Of a stretch of 64,000 nt of DNA, positions 53,025 to 62,260 are shown one piece after another; the first letter of the stretch is position 1, and every line of letters begins with the position of its first letter. The DNA comes from VYFG01 sp965221795 (GTDB lineage: Bacteria; Pseudomonadota; Gammaproteobacteria; Arenicellales; Poriferihabitantaceae): the NCBI GenBank assembly GCA_965221795.1, contig OZ244914.1, positions 372,001 through 436,000 of the forward strand, in the 5' to 3' direction. A model generated the notes under the pieces. It was not told the DNA's origin. It worked only from the letters and a program-made list of their open reading frames with translations, and searched no databases. The translations under genes were made by a program, and so were the position numbers.

Positions 53025-53951
53025 TCATTCATGTCTCACAATATGCGGCTGATCCGAGCCCATGGATAGATGCATGAACTCCATAAAGCTCTTGACCGAT
53101 TCCGGGTGCTCCTGGCCGGCCGCCCAGGCCAGGCCGACGTCCATGGTCGGGACTTTGTCGCTGACATCGATCACACCTACTTGCCGGCCTTCCAGTGACC
53201 ATGGCCGGTAAACCATATCCGAAAGAACCGAAACCCCCATGCCATTGGCAACCATGCTTCGCACCGCCTCGACAGAAGAGGTTCTGAAAATCGTATTGGG
53301 CTTATAGGGGGTTTTGTTCCAATAGCGCTGTGCCGTGTTGCTCGCCTCATCGACCGTGAGCATGATGTATGGTTCCGCGGAAATTTCCTGCAACGTTACC
53401 GTTTGCTTCTTGAGGAAATCGTGACTGGCGTTGACCCAGAGACGACGACGGGATTGCAACAAGGCTGCATGGGCGATTTCTTCGTGATTGATGATGTTCG
53501 ATGTCAGCATCACGGAAATGTCGAAGCCGCCTGTGACCAAGCCTTCCTCAATATCAGTCCGATGAGTCTCCGTCATGTTCACCTTGATGTTCGGAAAGGA
53601 CCGGGCGAATCGCGCGAGCATCCGCGGGATAAAATAACCGGCGACCGTATAGGTTACGGCTAGATTGATAGTTCCCGAAACATCTTCCGTCGCACGCTTT
53701 GGGATTCGGATTGCTTCATCGACCGATTGGATAATATGCCGGGCATGGTCCAGGAATCGGTTTCCCTCGTATGTCAGGGATATTCCTGACTGGTGCCGCT
53801 CAAACAGCGTCGACCCGACCACCTCCTCCAGTTGCCTGATTGCCGTTGTAACCACCGATTGGGACACATTCAGGTTCTTGGCGGCTTTCGAAACCTGCCC
53901 GGCATCAGCAGCGGCAATGAAGTAGCGAAGCTGGCGTAGAGATAATTTCAT
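53025..53951 (-). CDS. LysR family transcriptional regulator
   Basis: A 308-residue LysR regulator: winged helix-turn-helix LSLRQLRYFIAAADAGQVSK then AAKNLNVSQSVVTTAIRQLE, and a periplasmic-binding-like effector domain. It is divergent from the ABC importer/5-oxoprolinase cluster at 54306, the usual position for its activator, so the inducer may be pyroglutamate or the imported substrate. A dyad of the LysR type lies in the shared intergenic region (54136-54152). Confidence 0.92.
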   Translation of the reverse strand: MKLSLRQLRYFIAAADAGQVSKAAKNLNVSQSVVTTAIRQLEEVVGSTLFERHQSGISLTYEGNRFLDHARHIIQSVDEAIRIPKRATEDVSGTINLAVTYTVAGYFIPRMLARFARSFPNIKVNMTETHRTDIEEGLVTGGFDISVMLTSNIINHEEIAHAALLQSRRRLWVNASHDFLKKQTVTLQEISAEPYIMLTVDEASNTAQRYWNKTPYKPNTIFRTSSVEAVRSMVANGMGVSVLSDMVYRPWSLEGRQVGVIDVSDKVPTMDVGLAWAAGQEHPESVKSFMEFMHLSMGSDQPHIVRHE

Positions 53952-54135
53952 CTGATTTTCGAATATCTATCTTTTGGATTTTCGATAATTTTATAACCAT
54001 CTTGATGTTCACCGGCAAACAGGAGAACCACCATGTAAGACTCAAGGCAGGATCTGGCTCACAAAAATCCTATCAACCCAGCCTGCTTAGTGTTCTACAT
54101 AGTGCCTGATTCGATAAATATGCCAGAGAATTGAA

Positions 54136-54152
54136 TATCGAAAAAACCGATA
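54136..54152. promoter_or_regulatory. Putative LysR-type operator
   Basis: Inverted repeat TATCG-N7-CGATA in the 354-bp gap between lysR and the transporter operon. The related sequences TTCGAATAT and TTCGATAA lie close to the lysR start (about 53955-53990). The rest of the gap holds no gene. Confidence 0.45.
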
Positions 54153-54305
54153 ATAGTAAACTTTAATTCGTATTTTACAATACAAAACTTCCCCTGTATC
54201 CTAAGAACTGACCCGAGGACAGGGCTTTCAGCTCGCTTCGGCCAGGTGTTGCGCCTCATGGTTTCGGTTGGGCGCTGAACTCAATATTCAAGAGAGAGGA
54301 GTGAA

Positions 54306-55379
54306 ATGAAAAAGCTCATGCTCGGCTTTATTGCCACGACCGCGCTTATCGCCGCATCATATGCATCGGCTCAGTCCGAAAACTGGTATCCGTATCCGGT
54401 CCAGGTCTGGGAACCGGCGTTCAACATGGACAGCCCGCGCTCGAACAAGGATTATGTGCCGCTTGAGAAGGCATCCAAGGCCTGGGAACTCTGCGTTTCC
54501 TTCCCGCACATGAAGGATGCCTATTGGCTGGGTGTTGACTACGGCGTCACGGAAGAAGCCAGGCGTCTTGGCGTCAAGATACAGGTTGTCGAAGCCGGAG
54601 GGTATACGGAACTCAACAAGCAGATCTCGCAGGTCGAAGACTGTGTAGCAGCAGGTGCCGATGCCGTAATTATCGGTGCGATTTCCTACGACGGCCTCAA
54701 CAATCTGGTCAAGGAAATCAGGTCGAAGGGCAAGCCGGTCATTGATGTCATCAACGGCATCAGTTCACCTGAAATATCTGCAAAGTCGCTCGTTTCCTTC
54801 GGTGAGATGGGAGCAAAGACCGGTGAGTTTCTCGCCAAGCTCCATCCTTCGGGATCCGGCAAGGTCAAGGTGGCCTGGTTCCCCGGACCTGCAGGTGCGG
54901 GCTGGGTCGAAGCAGGAAACAAAGGCTTTGCCGGTGCGATCAAAGGAAGTGATATCGAGCTCGTCGAGACAAAATATGGGGATACCGGCAAGGAGGCCCA
55001 GTCCAAACTGGTTGAAGATACGCTCGAAGCCCATCCCGACCTGAATTACATCGTAGGTACAGCGGTGACTGCCGAAGCCGCCATACCGATCCTGCGTTCG
55101 CGCGGACTATCCGATCAGATCAAGATCGCATCCTACTACTTCACCCCGGGCGTCGACCAAGGAATTCGTCGTGGTCAGATCATGGCTGCACCAACGGATT
55201 CCACGGTGATTCAGGGACGAGTTGCCGTCGACCAGGCGGTACGGATTCTGGAGGGTAAGGAGTATGACAAGCATGTCGGCCCGGCGCTCTATGTGGTGGA
55301 CCAGAACAACCTCAAGGATTTTGACCCGACATCCACACTCGCACCGGCTGGCTTCAAGCCGGTTTTCCGTGTGGAATAG
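54306..55379 (+). CDS. TorT-like periplasmic sugar-type binding protein
   Basis: A 357-residue exported binding protein with a signal peptide (MLGFIATTALIAASYASAQS). The type I fold is clear: VSFPHMKDAYWLGVDYGVTE, then GADAVIIGAISYDGLNNLVK and AWFPGPAGAGWVEAGNKGFA. It resembles TorT/ribose-type binding proteins and is the receptor for the ABC importer of the next two genes. The substrate is not shown; the linked 5-oxoprolinase genes make pyroglutamate or a related lactam a reasonable guess. A good ribosome site (AGAGAGGAG) precedes the ATG. Confidence 0.88.
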   Translation: MKKLMLGFIATTALIAASYASAQSENWYPYPVQVWEPAFNMDSPRSNKDYVPLEKASKAWELCVSFPHMKDAYWLGVDYGVTEEARRLGVKIQVVEAGGYTELNKQISQVEDCVAAGADAVIIGAISYDGLNNLVKEIRSKGKPVIDVINGISSPEISAKSLVSFGEMGAKTGEFLAKLHPSGSGKVKVAWFPGPAGAGWVEAGNKGFAGAIKGSDIELVETKYGDTGKEAQSKLVEDTLEAHPDLNYIVGTAVTAEAAIPILRSRGLSDQIKIASYYFTPGVDQGIRRGQIMAAPTDSTVIQGRVAVDQAVRILEGKEYDKHVGPALYVVDQNNLKDFDPTSTLAPAGFKPVFRVE

Positions 55380-55408
55380 TCACCGGCAATCAGGTCGAAC
55401 TGAGTCCG

Positions 55409-56959
55409 ATGGTTGTCCATTTTCCCGATCAGGTGGAGGGCAGCGCGCATCCTGAAGATGTGCGCACCCTTCTCGAAACGGTGGGGCTCACCAAGGATTA
55501 TCCCGGCATCCGGGCCCTGGATGATATGGATTTTCAGCTCCAGAAAGGGGAGGTCCATGTCCTCTTCGGCGAAAACGGCGCAGGCAAATCCACTCTCATC
55601 TCCATGCTTGCGGGTGCCAGTACGTTGACAGCTGGAGAAATCCTGTTCCGCGGAGAGCCGGTTACGCTTTCAAGTGTGCACGAAGCCCGTGAACTCGGGA
55701 TCAGTGCGGTTTTTCAGGAGTTCTCGCTGATCCCTGAGATGAACGTGGCGGAGAATCTGTTTCTCGGTGCTGAACAGACCAGGCGCGGCTTGCTGCAGCC
55801 CAGGCTGCAACGCGAAAAAGCAAAGCAAATACTCGACGACCTCGATTTCCATATCGATCCGAATGCCAAGATCGATCGTCTCACACGCGCCGAACAGCAG
55901 ATGGTGGAAATAGCCAAGGCGTTTCGATCGGACCTCTCGGTTTTGATTCTCGACGAACCGACCGCGTCTCTCACCAACCATGAAACCGAGCAACTCTTCA
56001 AACTGATCGAAAAGCTCAAGAAGCAAGGGGTCGGGATCATCTACATCACCCACCGCATGGGGGAGATCCGCCGGATTGGTGATCGCATCACGATTCTTCG
56101 TGACGGACGATTTGTCGATACCGTTGATGCCAGGACGACCTCCGATGACGAGCTAGTGCGCCTGATGACTGGCCGTATCGTCGGTGAGGTGTTCCCGATG
56201 GTCCGGTTCCATCCTGGCGAGACGATTCTGAAGACGACCAATCTGTCAAGCGCGGATGGCGGGATTCTGGATGTATCGATTGCAGTCAGACGTGGCGAGA
56301 TTGTTGGTCTGGCGGGACTGGTCGGATCCGGGAAATCACGTTTTGGCCAAGCTTGCTTCGGGGCCCTGAAGCTCTCCGGAGGCGAAGTCGAATTCAAGGG
56401 CGACAGGCTCAGGCATCTGACCACCCGATCCATGCTTGATCAGGGGCTGCTCTATCTTCCCTCGGACCGTCGGCGGGACGGCCTGATGATGATGCGTCCT
56501 GCCCGGGAAAATATTGCGCTTGCGTCTTTGAATGTGAAACCGTTTTCCAATGGCTGGTTCCTCGACCGAGGTGGCGAAGCCGGGATCGTCGATACGCTTG
56601 CAGACCGTTTGCATCTCACTCCCAGACACGTTGAACGGTCGGCTGAACATTTCTCGGGCGGCAATCAGCAAAAACAAATGCTTGCACGCAGCCTGACTCG
56701 CGATTTCGATCTCATCATTTTCGATGAACCGACGGTTGGTGTTGACGTTGGAACGCGGGCCGCAATCTACGAATTTATCGCAGAGCTTTGCGCAGCCGGT
56801 GCTGCCATCGTCCTGATTTCATCGGATTTGCCAGAGATCCTTCATCTGACAAATCGGACATATGTCTTCTATCAGGGGCGAATCCAGGCCGAGCTTTCCG
56901 GTGATGAGATCACCGAGACGAACGTGCTCTCCCATTTCTTTGAAAGAGAGGCTGCCTGA
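55409..56959 (+). CDS. Sugar-type ABC transporter ATPase (two ABC domains)
   Basis: A 516-residue protein of the RbsA/MglA type with two fused nucleotide-binding domains. The first has Walker A FGENGAGKSTLIS (about residue 53), a degenerate signature LTRAEQQMVEIAKAF and Walker B VLILDEPTASL. The second has a modified P-loop AGLVGSGKSRFGQ, the signature HFSGGNQQKQMLARSL and Walker B LIIFDEPTVGVDVG. It powers the importer with the neighbouring permease. It starts 29 bp after the binding-protein gene. Confidence 0.93.
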   Translation: MVVHFPDQVEGSAHPEDVRTLLETVGLTKDYPGIRALDDMDFQLQKGEVHVLFGENGAGKSTLISMLAGASTLTAGEILFRGEPVTLSSVHEARELGISAVFQEFSLIPEMNVAENLFLGAEQTRRGLLQPRLQREKAKQILDDLDFHIDPNAKIDRLTRAEQQMVEIAKAFRSDLSVLILDEPTASLTNHETEQLFKLIEKLKKQGVGIIYITHRMGEIRRIGDRITILRDGRFVDTVDARTTSDDELVRLMTGRIVGEVFPMVRFHPGETILKTTNLSSADGGILDVSIAVRRGEIVGLAGLVGSGKSRFGQACFGALKLSGGEVEFKGDRLRHLTTRSMLDQGLLYLPSDRRRDGLMMMRPARENIALASLNVKPFSNGWFLDRGGEAGIVDTLADRLHLTPRHVERSAEHFSGGNQQKQMLARSLTRDFDLIIFDEPTVGVDVGTRAAIYEFIAELCAAGAAIVLISSDLPEILHLTNRTYVFYQGRIQAELSGDEITETNVLSHFFEREAA

Positions 56960-56979
56960 CGACTCACCCTTCGGAACCC

Positions 56980-57987
56980 ATGGCTGAAAAACAAACCAAG
57001 TATATCGATCTGCCGAAACGACTCTTCGTGAAGCTGGGGATCTTGCCTTTCCTTCTTCTGGTCGCTGTCGTGGTCTTCACGTTCATGTCCGAAAATTTTC
57101 TGAGCGGCCCCAATCTGATGAATGTGCTGCGTCAGTCGGTTTATCTGACCATCGTATCTCTCGGCCAGATGCTGTGCCTGTTGACCGGAGGCTTTGATCT
57201 TTCTGTCGGAACGGTCCTGGCCCTGACATCCGTTGTCGGTGCGCTTGTCATGGCGAGTGCTTTCACAGCGATGCCTGATTTGGTCTGGCTGGCGATCGTT
57301 CTCGGGTGTCTCGGCGGCATACTGGCTGGCACCATGATCGGTGTTGTCAATGGCATCGGCGTCGCTTTCTTTGGCGTCTCCCCCTTCATGATGTCCCTCG
57401 GAATGACATCCGTCGGATTCGGGATTGCCTTGTTCCTCACAGGCGGGACACCCGTTTATGGCATGCCACAAGCTTTTGGCGATATTTTCGGCTTTGGATC
57501 GCTGTTGGGAATCCCGACGCCAATCTATGCGGCGGCGATGATCGCCATCATCCTGTATCAGGTACTGAACCGAACCCCCTTCGGCCGACATTTTTACGCC
57601 GTTGGTGGCAACATCAAGGCGGCGGCGCTTTCCGGCATCAACACCCGCGCAACCTTGTTCTGGACGTATGTTCTGTGTGCTGCAATGGCTGCGATTGCCG
57701 GCATGTTGCTCACGGCAAGACTCGACACCGGGGAAGCCAATATCGGTGCCTCAATGCCGCTGCAGTCAATCGCGGCCTGCGTGATTGCCGGCGTAAGCTT
57801 GCGCGGTGGTGTGGGACGCCTGGAGAACGTGGTCCTCGGCGCACTTTTTATCGGCTTGGTTCAAAACGGAATGAACCTCGCCCGTATCGAATCCTATTTG
57901 CAGACCGTGGTCCTCGGCGCACTTCTGATTCTGGCCGTTATCGCCGATCAGATCCGCCTCCGCTACGTCGCATCCCTGAAAGACTGA
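56980..57987 (+). CDS. Sugar-type ABC transporter permease
   Basis: A 335-residue permease of the RbsC family with about eight to ten membrane helices. The typical stretches are LCLLTGGFDLSVGTVLALTS, GIGVAFFGVSPFMMSLGMTS and NRTPFGRHFYAVGGNIKAAA, the last being the cytoplasmic EAA-like loop that contacts the ATPase, followed by AACVIAGVSLRGGVGRLENV. It probably forms a homodimer with the ATPase of the gene before. It is 20 bp from the ATPase gene and 14 bp before pxpA. Confidence 0.93.
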   Translation: MAEKQTKYIDLPKRLFVKLGILPFLLLVAVVVFTFMSENFLSGPNLMNVLRQSVYLTIVSLGQMLCLLTGGFDLSVGTVLALTSVVGALVMASAFTAMPDLVWLAIVLGCLGGILAGTMIGVVNGIGVAFFGVSPFMMSLGMTSVGFGIALFLTGGTPVYGMPQAFGDIFGFGSLLGIPTPIYAAAMIAIILYQVLNRTPFGRHFYAVGGNIKAAALSGINTRATLFWTYVLCAAMAAIAGMLLTARLDTGEANIGASMPLQSIAACVIAGVSLRGGVGRLENVVLGALFIGLVQNGMNLARIESYLQTVVLGALLILAVIADQIRLRYVASLKD

Positions 57988-58001
57988 GGAGGAAGCCAAC
58001 G

Positions 58002-58733
58002 ATGACGGTCAACATCAATTGCGATATGGGCGAGAGCTTCAGCCTGTACGAAATGGGCAACGACGAACAGATCATGCCCTTTGTCACCGAGGCAAATATT
58101 GCCTGCGGGTTCCATGGTTCGGACCCCAATCATATGAGTCGAACCGTGCGGCTTGCCAAGCGGCATGGCGTCAAGGTGGGCGCACACTTTTCGCTTCCCG
58201 ACCTGGCTGGATTCGGGCGACGGGAAATGAAGATCGAACGCGAAGAGATGGCGAACATTGTCATTTATCAGATCGGCGCACTCAAGGGATTTCTGGAGGC
58301 CGAGGGTGTGGAACTGGCACACCTCAAGCCACATGGCGCGCTTTATGGCATGGCGGCAAGGCAGGAACACATCGCCCACGCCATCTGTGACGCGGGAGAT
58401 GTGTTCCAGGTTCCGATTTTCGGTTTATCCGGAACGCTGCATGAAGAAATCTACATGGCGCGGGGGCTGGAATTCGTGCCTGAGTTCTTTGCGGACCTGG
58501 ACTATGACGACGACGGAAAGCTTCTCATCACCCGCGAGCACAAGCACGTTGACGCCGAGGAAGCGGGACGGCGTGCATTGTGCGCGGTCAAGGACGGGAT
58601 TGTCATCAGCACCGGCGGCAAGGAAGTTGCTGTGAAAGCCCGTACTGTCTGCATTCACTCAGACACACCAAATGTGCTGGACATTGCCGAAAGCGTGAAA
58701 TCGGCACTCAGCGATTATTTGACCATACCATGA
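58002..58733 (+). CDS. pxpA: 5-oxoprolinase subunit A (LamB/YcsF)
   Basis: About 243 residues from the ATG at 58002, with GAGGA upstream. The family N-terminus VNINCDMGESFSLYEMGNDE and the metal-site motif EANIACGFHGSDPNHMSRTV are intact, as is HLKPHGALYG. PxpA with PxpB and PxpC hydrolyses 5-oxoproline (pyroglutamate) to glutamate using ATP. The gene is the first of the enzymatic block after the importer. The middle of the cluster holds biotin-dependent genes, unlike the simple pxpABC order of E. coli. Confidence 0.93.
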   Translation: MTVNINCDMGESFSLYEMGNDEQIMPFVTEANIACGFHGSDPNHMSRTVRLAKRHGVKVGAHFSLPDLAGFGRREMKIEREEMANIVIYQIGALKGFLEAEGVELAHLKPHGALYGMAARQEHIAHAICDAGDVFQVPIFGLSGTLHEEIYMARGLEFVPEFFADLDYDDDGKLLITREHKHVDAEEAGRRALCAVKDGIVISTGGKEVAVKARTVCIHSDTPNVLDIAESVKSALSDYLTIP

Positions 58734-58762
58734 CACGCACAACGAATTGGAGGAAGGCAAAT

Positions 58763-59005
58763 ATGGCAACCGAAGAGATCAGGGCAATGCTGCCCGGTAT
58801 TTTTTACCGCAAACCCGCACCCGATGAGCCCCCATATAAAAGCGAAGGGGACACAGTCGCCAAGGGTGATGCGATCGGTCTGATTGAGGTAATGAAGTCT
58901 TTCCATGAAGCGCACTCTGGAGTGGATGGCACGATCATCGCTTTCAAGGTTGACGATGCGGAACCCATCACGCCGGGAACCGTCCTCGCCGAGGTCGAGA
59001 TTTGA
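58763..59005 (+). CDS. accB: Biotin carboxyl carrier protein-like
   Basis: An 80-residue biotinyl/lipoyl domain. The biotinylation motif is LIEVMKSFHE, where the lysine of (A/V)MK would carry biotin. The N-terminal linker and dimer region of AccB are absent, so this is a minimal carrier domain. A ribosome site (GGAGGAAG) lies just upstream. The stop is 12 bp before the biotin carboxylase ATG. It is probably a partner of that enzyme rather than of the main acetyl-CoA carboxylase. Confidence 0.88.
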   Translation: MATEEIRAMLPGIFYRKPAPDEPPYKSEGDTVAKGDAIGLIEVMKSFHEAHSGVDGTIIAFKVDDAEPITPGTVLAEVEI

Positions 59006-59016
59006 GCAGGCCGGGC

Positions 59017-60402
59017 ATGTCCATTTCGAAGATCCTCGTTGCGAACCGTGGAGAAATTGCCATTCGGATCATCCGCGCCGCTCAGGAAAACGGGCTGAAT
59101 ACGGTTCAGGTCTATAGCGAAGCAGATAGGAGTTCCCTGGCGGTTCAGATGGCGGATGAGGCAATCGAGATCGGTCCTGCACCTGCACAAAAATCCTATC
59201 TGTGTGTGGACGCGATCCTGGATGCAGCGCGATCAACTGGTGCGGATGCCATTCATCCGGGCTACGGATTTCTTGCGGAGAACGCCGAGTTTGCCGACGC
59301 CGTCGAGGCGGCAGGACTGGCGTTTATAGGCCCCTCGGGGGATGTTATCCGCAGCATGGGGGACAAGGCAACGGCAAGAAAGGCGGCCAGGGACGCAGGC
59401 GTTCCGACCGTGCCGGGTAGCGATGGGATTCTCAAGGACCTTGAAAAGGCAAAGGTCCTGGCGAAGGAAATCGGTTTCCCCGTCATGATCAAGGCTACAG
59501 CCGGAGGGGGCGGCCGTGGCATTCGTATCGCCAATGACGAAAAGGATTTTTCCAGGCTTGCGCCACAGGCATCTGCCGAAGCGAATGCCGCCTTTGGTGA
59601 CGGTAGACTTTATCTGGAAAAAGTGGTTGAAAACGCCCGCCATGTCGAGGTGCAAATTCTCGGGGACGGCGAGAGTTTCATTCATTGCTTTGAGCGGGAA
59701 TGTTCCCTGCAAAGGCGTCGCCAGAAGGTCTGGGAAGAAGCGCCTTGCGCTGCCCTGTCGCCGGAAATTCGCCATGCGCTATGTTCTTCCGCGGTGGCGC
59801 TTGCGGCAGCCGTCCACTACCGCGGTGCCGGAACGGTCGAATATCTCTTTGATGACCGATCCGGTGACTTCTACTTCATCGAAATGAATACTCGCATCCA
59901 GGTCGAGCATCCGATCACCGAATGTATTACCGGGGTCGATCTGCTGGCGGAAATGATCCGGATTTGCGGCGGAAAGAAACTTTCGTTTGCCCAGTCGGAC
60001 ATTGACATGCGCGGGCATTCCATCGAAGTGCGGATCAATGCCGAAGACCCGGCCAACCATTTCATGCCTTTCCCGGGAGTGGTTGACGACCTGAAAGTCC
60101 CCGGTGGTCCCGGCGTCCGCTTCGATCATTTCCTTTATCCCGGATATCAGGTTCCACCTTTTTACGACTCCCTTCTCGGCAAGCTGATTGTGCATGCCGA
60201 AAACCGTGACAAGGCGATCTCGCGACTGAGGCGTGCGGTTTCGGAACTCGGCGTCGGGGAGATGAAAACAACCGCACCACTGTTTCTGGCCCTGGCGGAA
60301 GAGCCGGACGTAAGGGCGGGTCGGTTTCACACCAAATGGCTGGAGCCTTGGCTGGAACGAAATACCAACAGACTTACTCAACAGGAAGGAGGGATAGCAT
60401 GA
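59017..60402 (+). CDS. accC: Biotin carboxylase
   Basis: About 461 residues from the ATG at 59017 (MSISKILVANRGEIAIRIIR). ATP-grasp fold with the glycine-rich loop MIKATAGGGGRGIRI, the ATP site VEVQILGDGESFIHCFEREC and the metal-binding FYFIEMNTRIQVEHPITE. It carboxylates biotin on the adjacent carrier protein. The C-terminus ends near the usual AccC length. Next to pxpA, pxpB and pxpC it probably belongs to a cluster-specific carboxylase. The stop overlaps the pxpB start by four bases. Confidence 0.95.
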   Translation: MSISKILVANRGEIAIRIIRAAQENGLNTVQVYSEADRSSLAVQMADEAIEIGPAPAQKSYLCVDAILDAARSTGADAIHPGYGFLAENAEFADAVEAAGLAFIGPSGDVIRSMGDKATARKAARDAGVPTVPGSDGILKDLEKAKVLAKEIGFPVMIKATAGGGGRGIRIANDEKDFSRLAPQASAEANAAFGDGRLYLEKVVENARHVEVQILGDGESFIHCFERECSLQRRRQKVWEEAPCAALSPEIRHALCSSAVALAAAVHYRGAGTVEYLFDDRSGDFYFIEMNTRIQVEHPITECITGVDLLAEMIRICGGKKLSFAQSDIDMRGHSIEVRINAEDPANHFMPFPGVVDDLKVPGGPGVRFDHFLYPGYQVPPFYDSLLGKLIVHAENRDKAISRLRRAVSELGVGEMKTTAPLFLALAEEPDVRAGRFHTKWLEPWLERNTNRLTQQEGGIA

Positions 60403-61274
60403 ACTCGCGATATACCTTTGGAGGCGATGAGCACATCTTCGTTGAAGTCAGCGAGGAAATGTCGCTTGAGGCCTTCTTCAAATCGCTTTCGATGACCAAC
60501 GCCGTCAAGGAAGCCAAGATCAGAGGGGTCACCGAGATATGTCCGGCAAACGCGTCATATCAGATCAAATTCAACCCCGACCAAATCCATCCGGATGATC
60601 TGATGTCTGAGCTGAAACGGATGGAAGAGCATGCGGACCAGGCGGAATCGAAACTCGACACCCGGGTGATCGAAATCCCGGTCTACTATCGGGATCCCTG
60701 GACCCACGAAACCCTGATGCGCTTCCGGGAGCGTCATCAGGATCCGAATACAACGGACATCGAATATGCCGCGCGGATCAATGATTTCCGTACCGTGGAC
60801 GACTTCATCAGGGCACACTCCGGATCGCCCTGGTTTGTTTCCATGGTGGGGTTTGTCGCTGGGTTGCCGTTTCTCTATCAAATGGTTGACCGTCACCGGC
60901 AAATTCAGGTCCCAAAATACCTGATACCCCGGACGGATACGCCCAGGCTGACGGTCGGTTACGGAGGCTGTTTCTCCTGCATCTATTCCGTTCGCGGAGC
61001 CGGAGGCTACCAGATGTTCGGCATCACTCCGATGCCGATCTACGACCCCGAACAGCAAACGAGCTACCTCAAGGATTTCATGGTCTTCTTCCAGCCGGGC
61101 GACATCGTCAAATGGAAGCCGATCAATCGCGAAGAATACGACCAGACGGTCGCCGATGTTGAGGCGGACAGGTTCAGACCACGAATCTGTGAAGTCGTGT
61201 TCGATCTGGATGAGTTCAACAAGGACGTCGACAGTACCAATACCAGACTGTTGGAGGATCTCAATGTCGATTAA
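60399..61274 (+). CDS. pxpB: 5-oxoprolinase subunit B (KipI/allophanate hydrolase subunit 1)
   Basis: About 291 residues from the ATG at 60399. The allophanate-hydrolase-subunit-1 fold is shown by VIEIPVYYRDPWTHE, SMVGFVAGLPFLYQMVDRHR and VGYGGCFSCIYSVRGAGGYQ with FGITPMPIYDP. About 50 residues longer than E. coli PxpB. It forms the catalytic complex with PxpC. It overlaps the accC stop by four bases and pxpC by 11 bases, so it is clearly translationally coupled. Confidence 0.9.
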   Translation: MNSRYTFGGDEHIFVEVSEEMSLEAFFKSLSMTNAVKEAKIRGVTEICPANASYQIKFNPDQIHPDDLMSELKRMEEHADQAESKLDTRVIEIPVYYRDPWTHETLMRFRERHQDPNTTDIEYAARINDFRTVDDFIRAHSGSPWFVSMVGFVAGLPFLYQMVDRHRQIQVPKYLIPRTDTPRLTVGYGGCFSCIYSVRGAGGYQMFGITPMPIYDPEQQTSYLKDFMVFFQPGDIVKWKPINREEYDQTVADVEADRFRPRICEVVFDLDEFNKDVDSTNTRLLEDLNVD

Positions 61275-62238
61275 AGTGATCTCAGCAGGCTTTGCCACCA
61301 CCATTCAGGACCTCGGTCGCCCCGGCTACTATCATTTGGGGATTCCAATCGGTGGGGCGATGGACCGGTTTGCGCTGCGCTGTGCCAATCTCCTGGTTGG
61401 CAACCCCGAAGATGCCGCTGGCCTTGAAGCAGTCTTCATGGGTCCGGAGCTGGAATTCACCGAAGACAGGACCATCGCCGTTACGGGCGGTGAATTGCCG
61501 CCGATGATTGACGGGGAAATGAAAGAGACCTGGACCGGAATCAAGGTAAAAGCGGGCCAGGTACTCTCCTTTGACTATATCCGCGACGGTGCCCGTGCCT
61601 ATATCGCCGTCGCGGGCGGCATTGACACCCCGCCAGCTTTGGGCAGCCGATCGACCTATCCCATTGGAGCGCTCGGTGGCGTGGAAGGCCGTGCGGTTCA
61701 ACCAGGAGATGTACTACCGGTAGGAACCGGCGGTGCAGCAGTGCAGGATGGAAAATCCGTGCCGGAGAAACTGCGGCGGAAACCTGGCAGTCCTGCCGAG
61801 CTGAGGGTCGTCACCGGCCTGTACTGGCACCGGATTACGGAACCCTCGGGCGAGCAATTCTTCAGGGACACCTGGAAGGTCGCTCCGGAAGCGGATCGAA
61901 TGGGATACCGTTTCCAGGGCGGCTCCAAGCTGGAATTTGTCGATCGGGAACCGCCTTTTGGTGCCGGGTCCGATCCGTCCAATATCACCGACGCCTGCTA
62001 TCCCTACGGGTCAATTCAGGTACCCAGTGGGACCGAGCCGATCATCCTGCATCGCGATGCGGTTTCCGGAGGCGGCTACTTCATGATCGGTACGGTGATC
62101 TCGGCCGATATGGACCTCATCGGGCAATTGCAACCCCACACCCCAACCCGGTTTGTCAACGTCAACATGGATACCGCGCTTGCCGTGCGTCGTGACCGTT
62201 CGGCCATGCTCGAGAACATCCGCAAAGCGTTGGCATAA
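61264..62238 (+). CDS. pxpC: 5-oxoprolinase subunit C (KipA/allophanate hydrolase subunit 2)
   Basis: About 324 residues from the ATG at 61264. The family start IKVISAGFATTIQDLGRPGY followed by GIPIGGAMDRFALRCANLLV is complete, as are the strands YIAVAGGIDTPPALGSRSTY and QVPSGTEPIILHRDAVSGGG. With PxpB it forms the ATP-dependent lactam-opening complex. It overlaps pxpB by 11 bp and is followed by bioY after 22 bp. Confidence 0.92.
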   Translation: MSIKVISAGFATTIQDLGRPGYYHLGIPIGGAMDRFALRCANLLVGNPEDAAGLEAVFMGPELEFTEDRTIAVTGGELPPMIDGEMKETWTGIKVKAGQVLSFDYIRDGARAYIAVAGGIDTPPALGSRSTYPIGALGGVEGRAVQPGDVLPVGTGGAAVQDGKSVPEKLRRKPGSPAELRVVTGLYWHRITEPSGEQFFRDTWKVAPEADRMGYRFQGGSKLEFVDREPPFGAGSDPSNITDACYPYGSIQVPSGTEPIILHRDAVSGGGYFMIGTVISADMDLIGQLQPHTPTRFVNVNMDTALAVRRDRSAMLENIRKALA

Positions 62239-62260
62239 CCGTATCCAAAGGACCAAAACC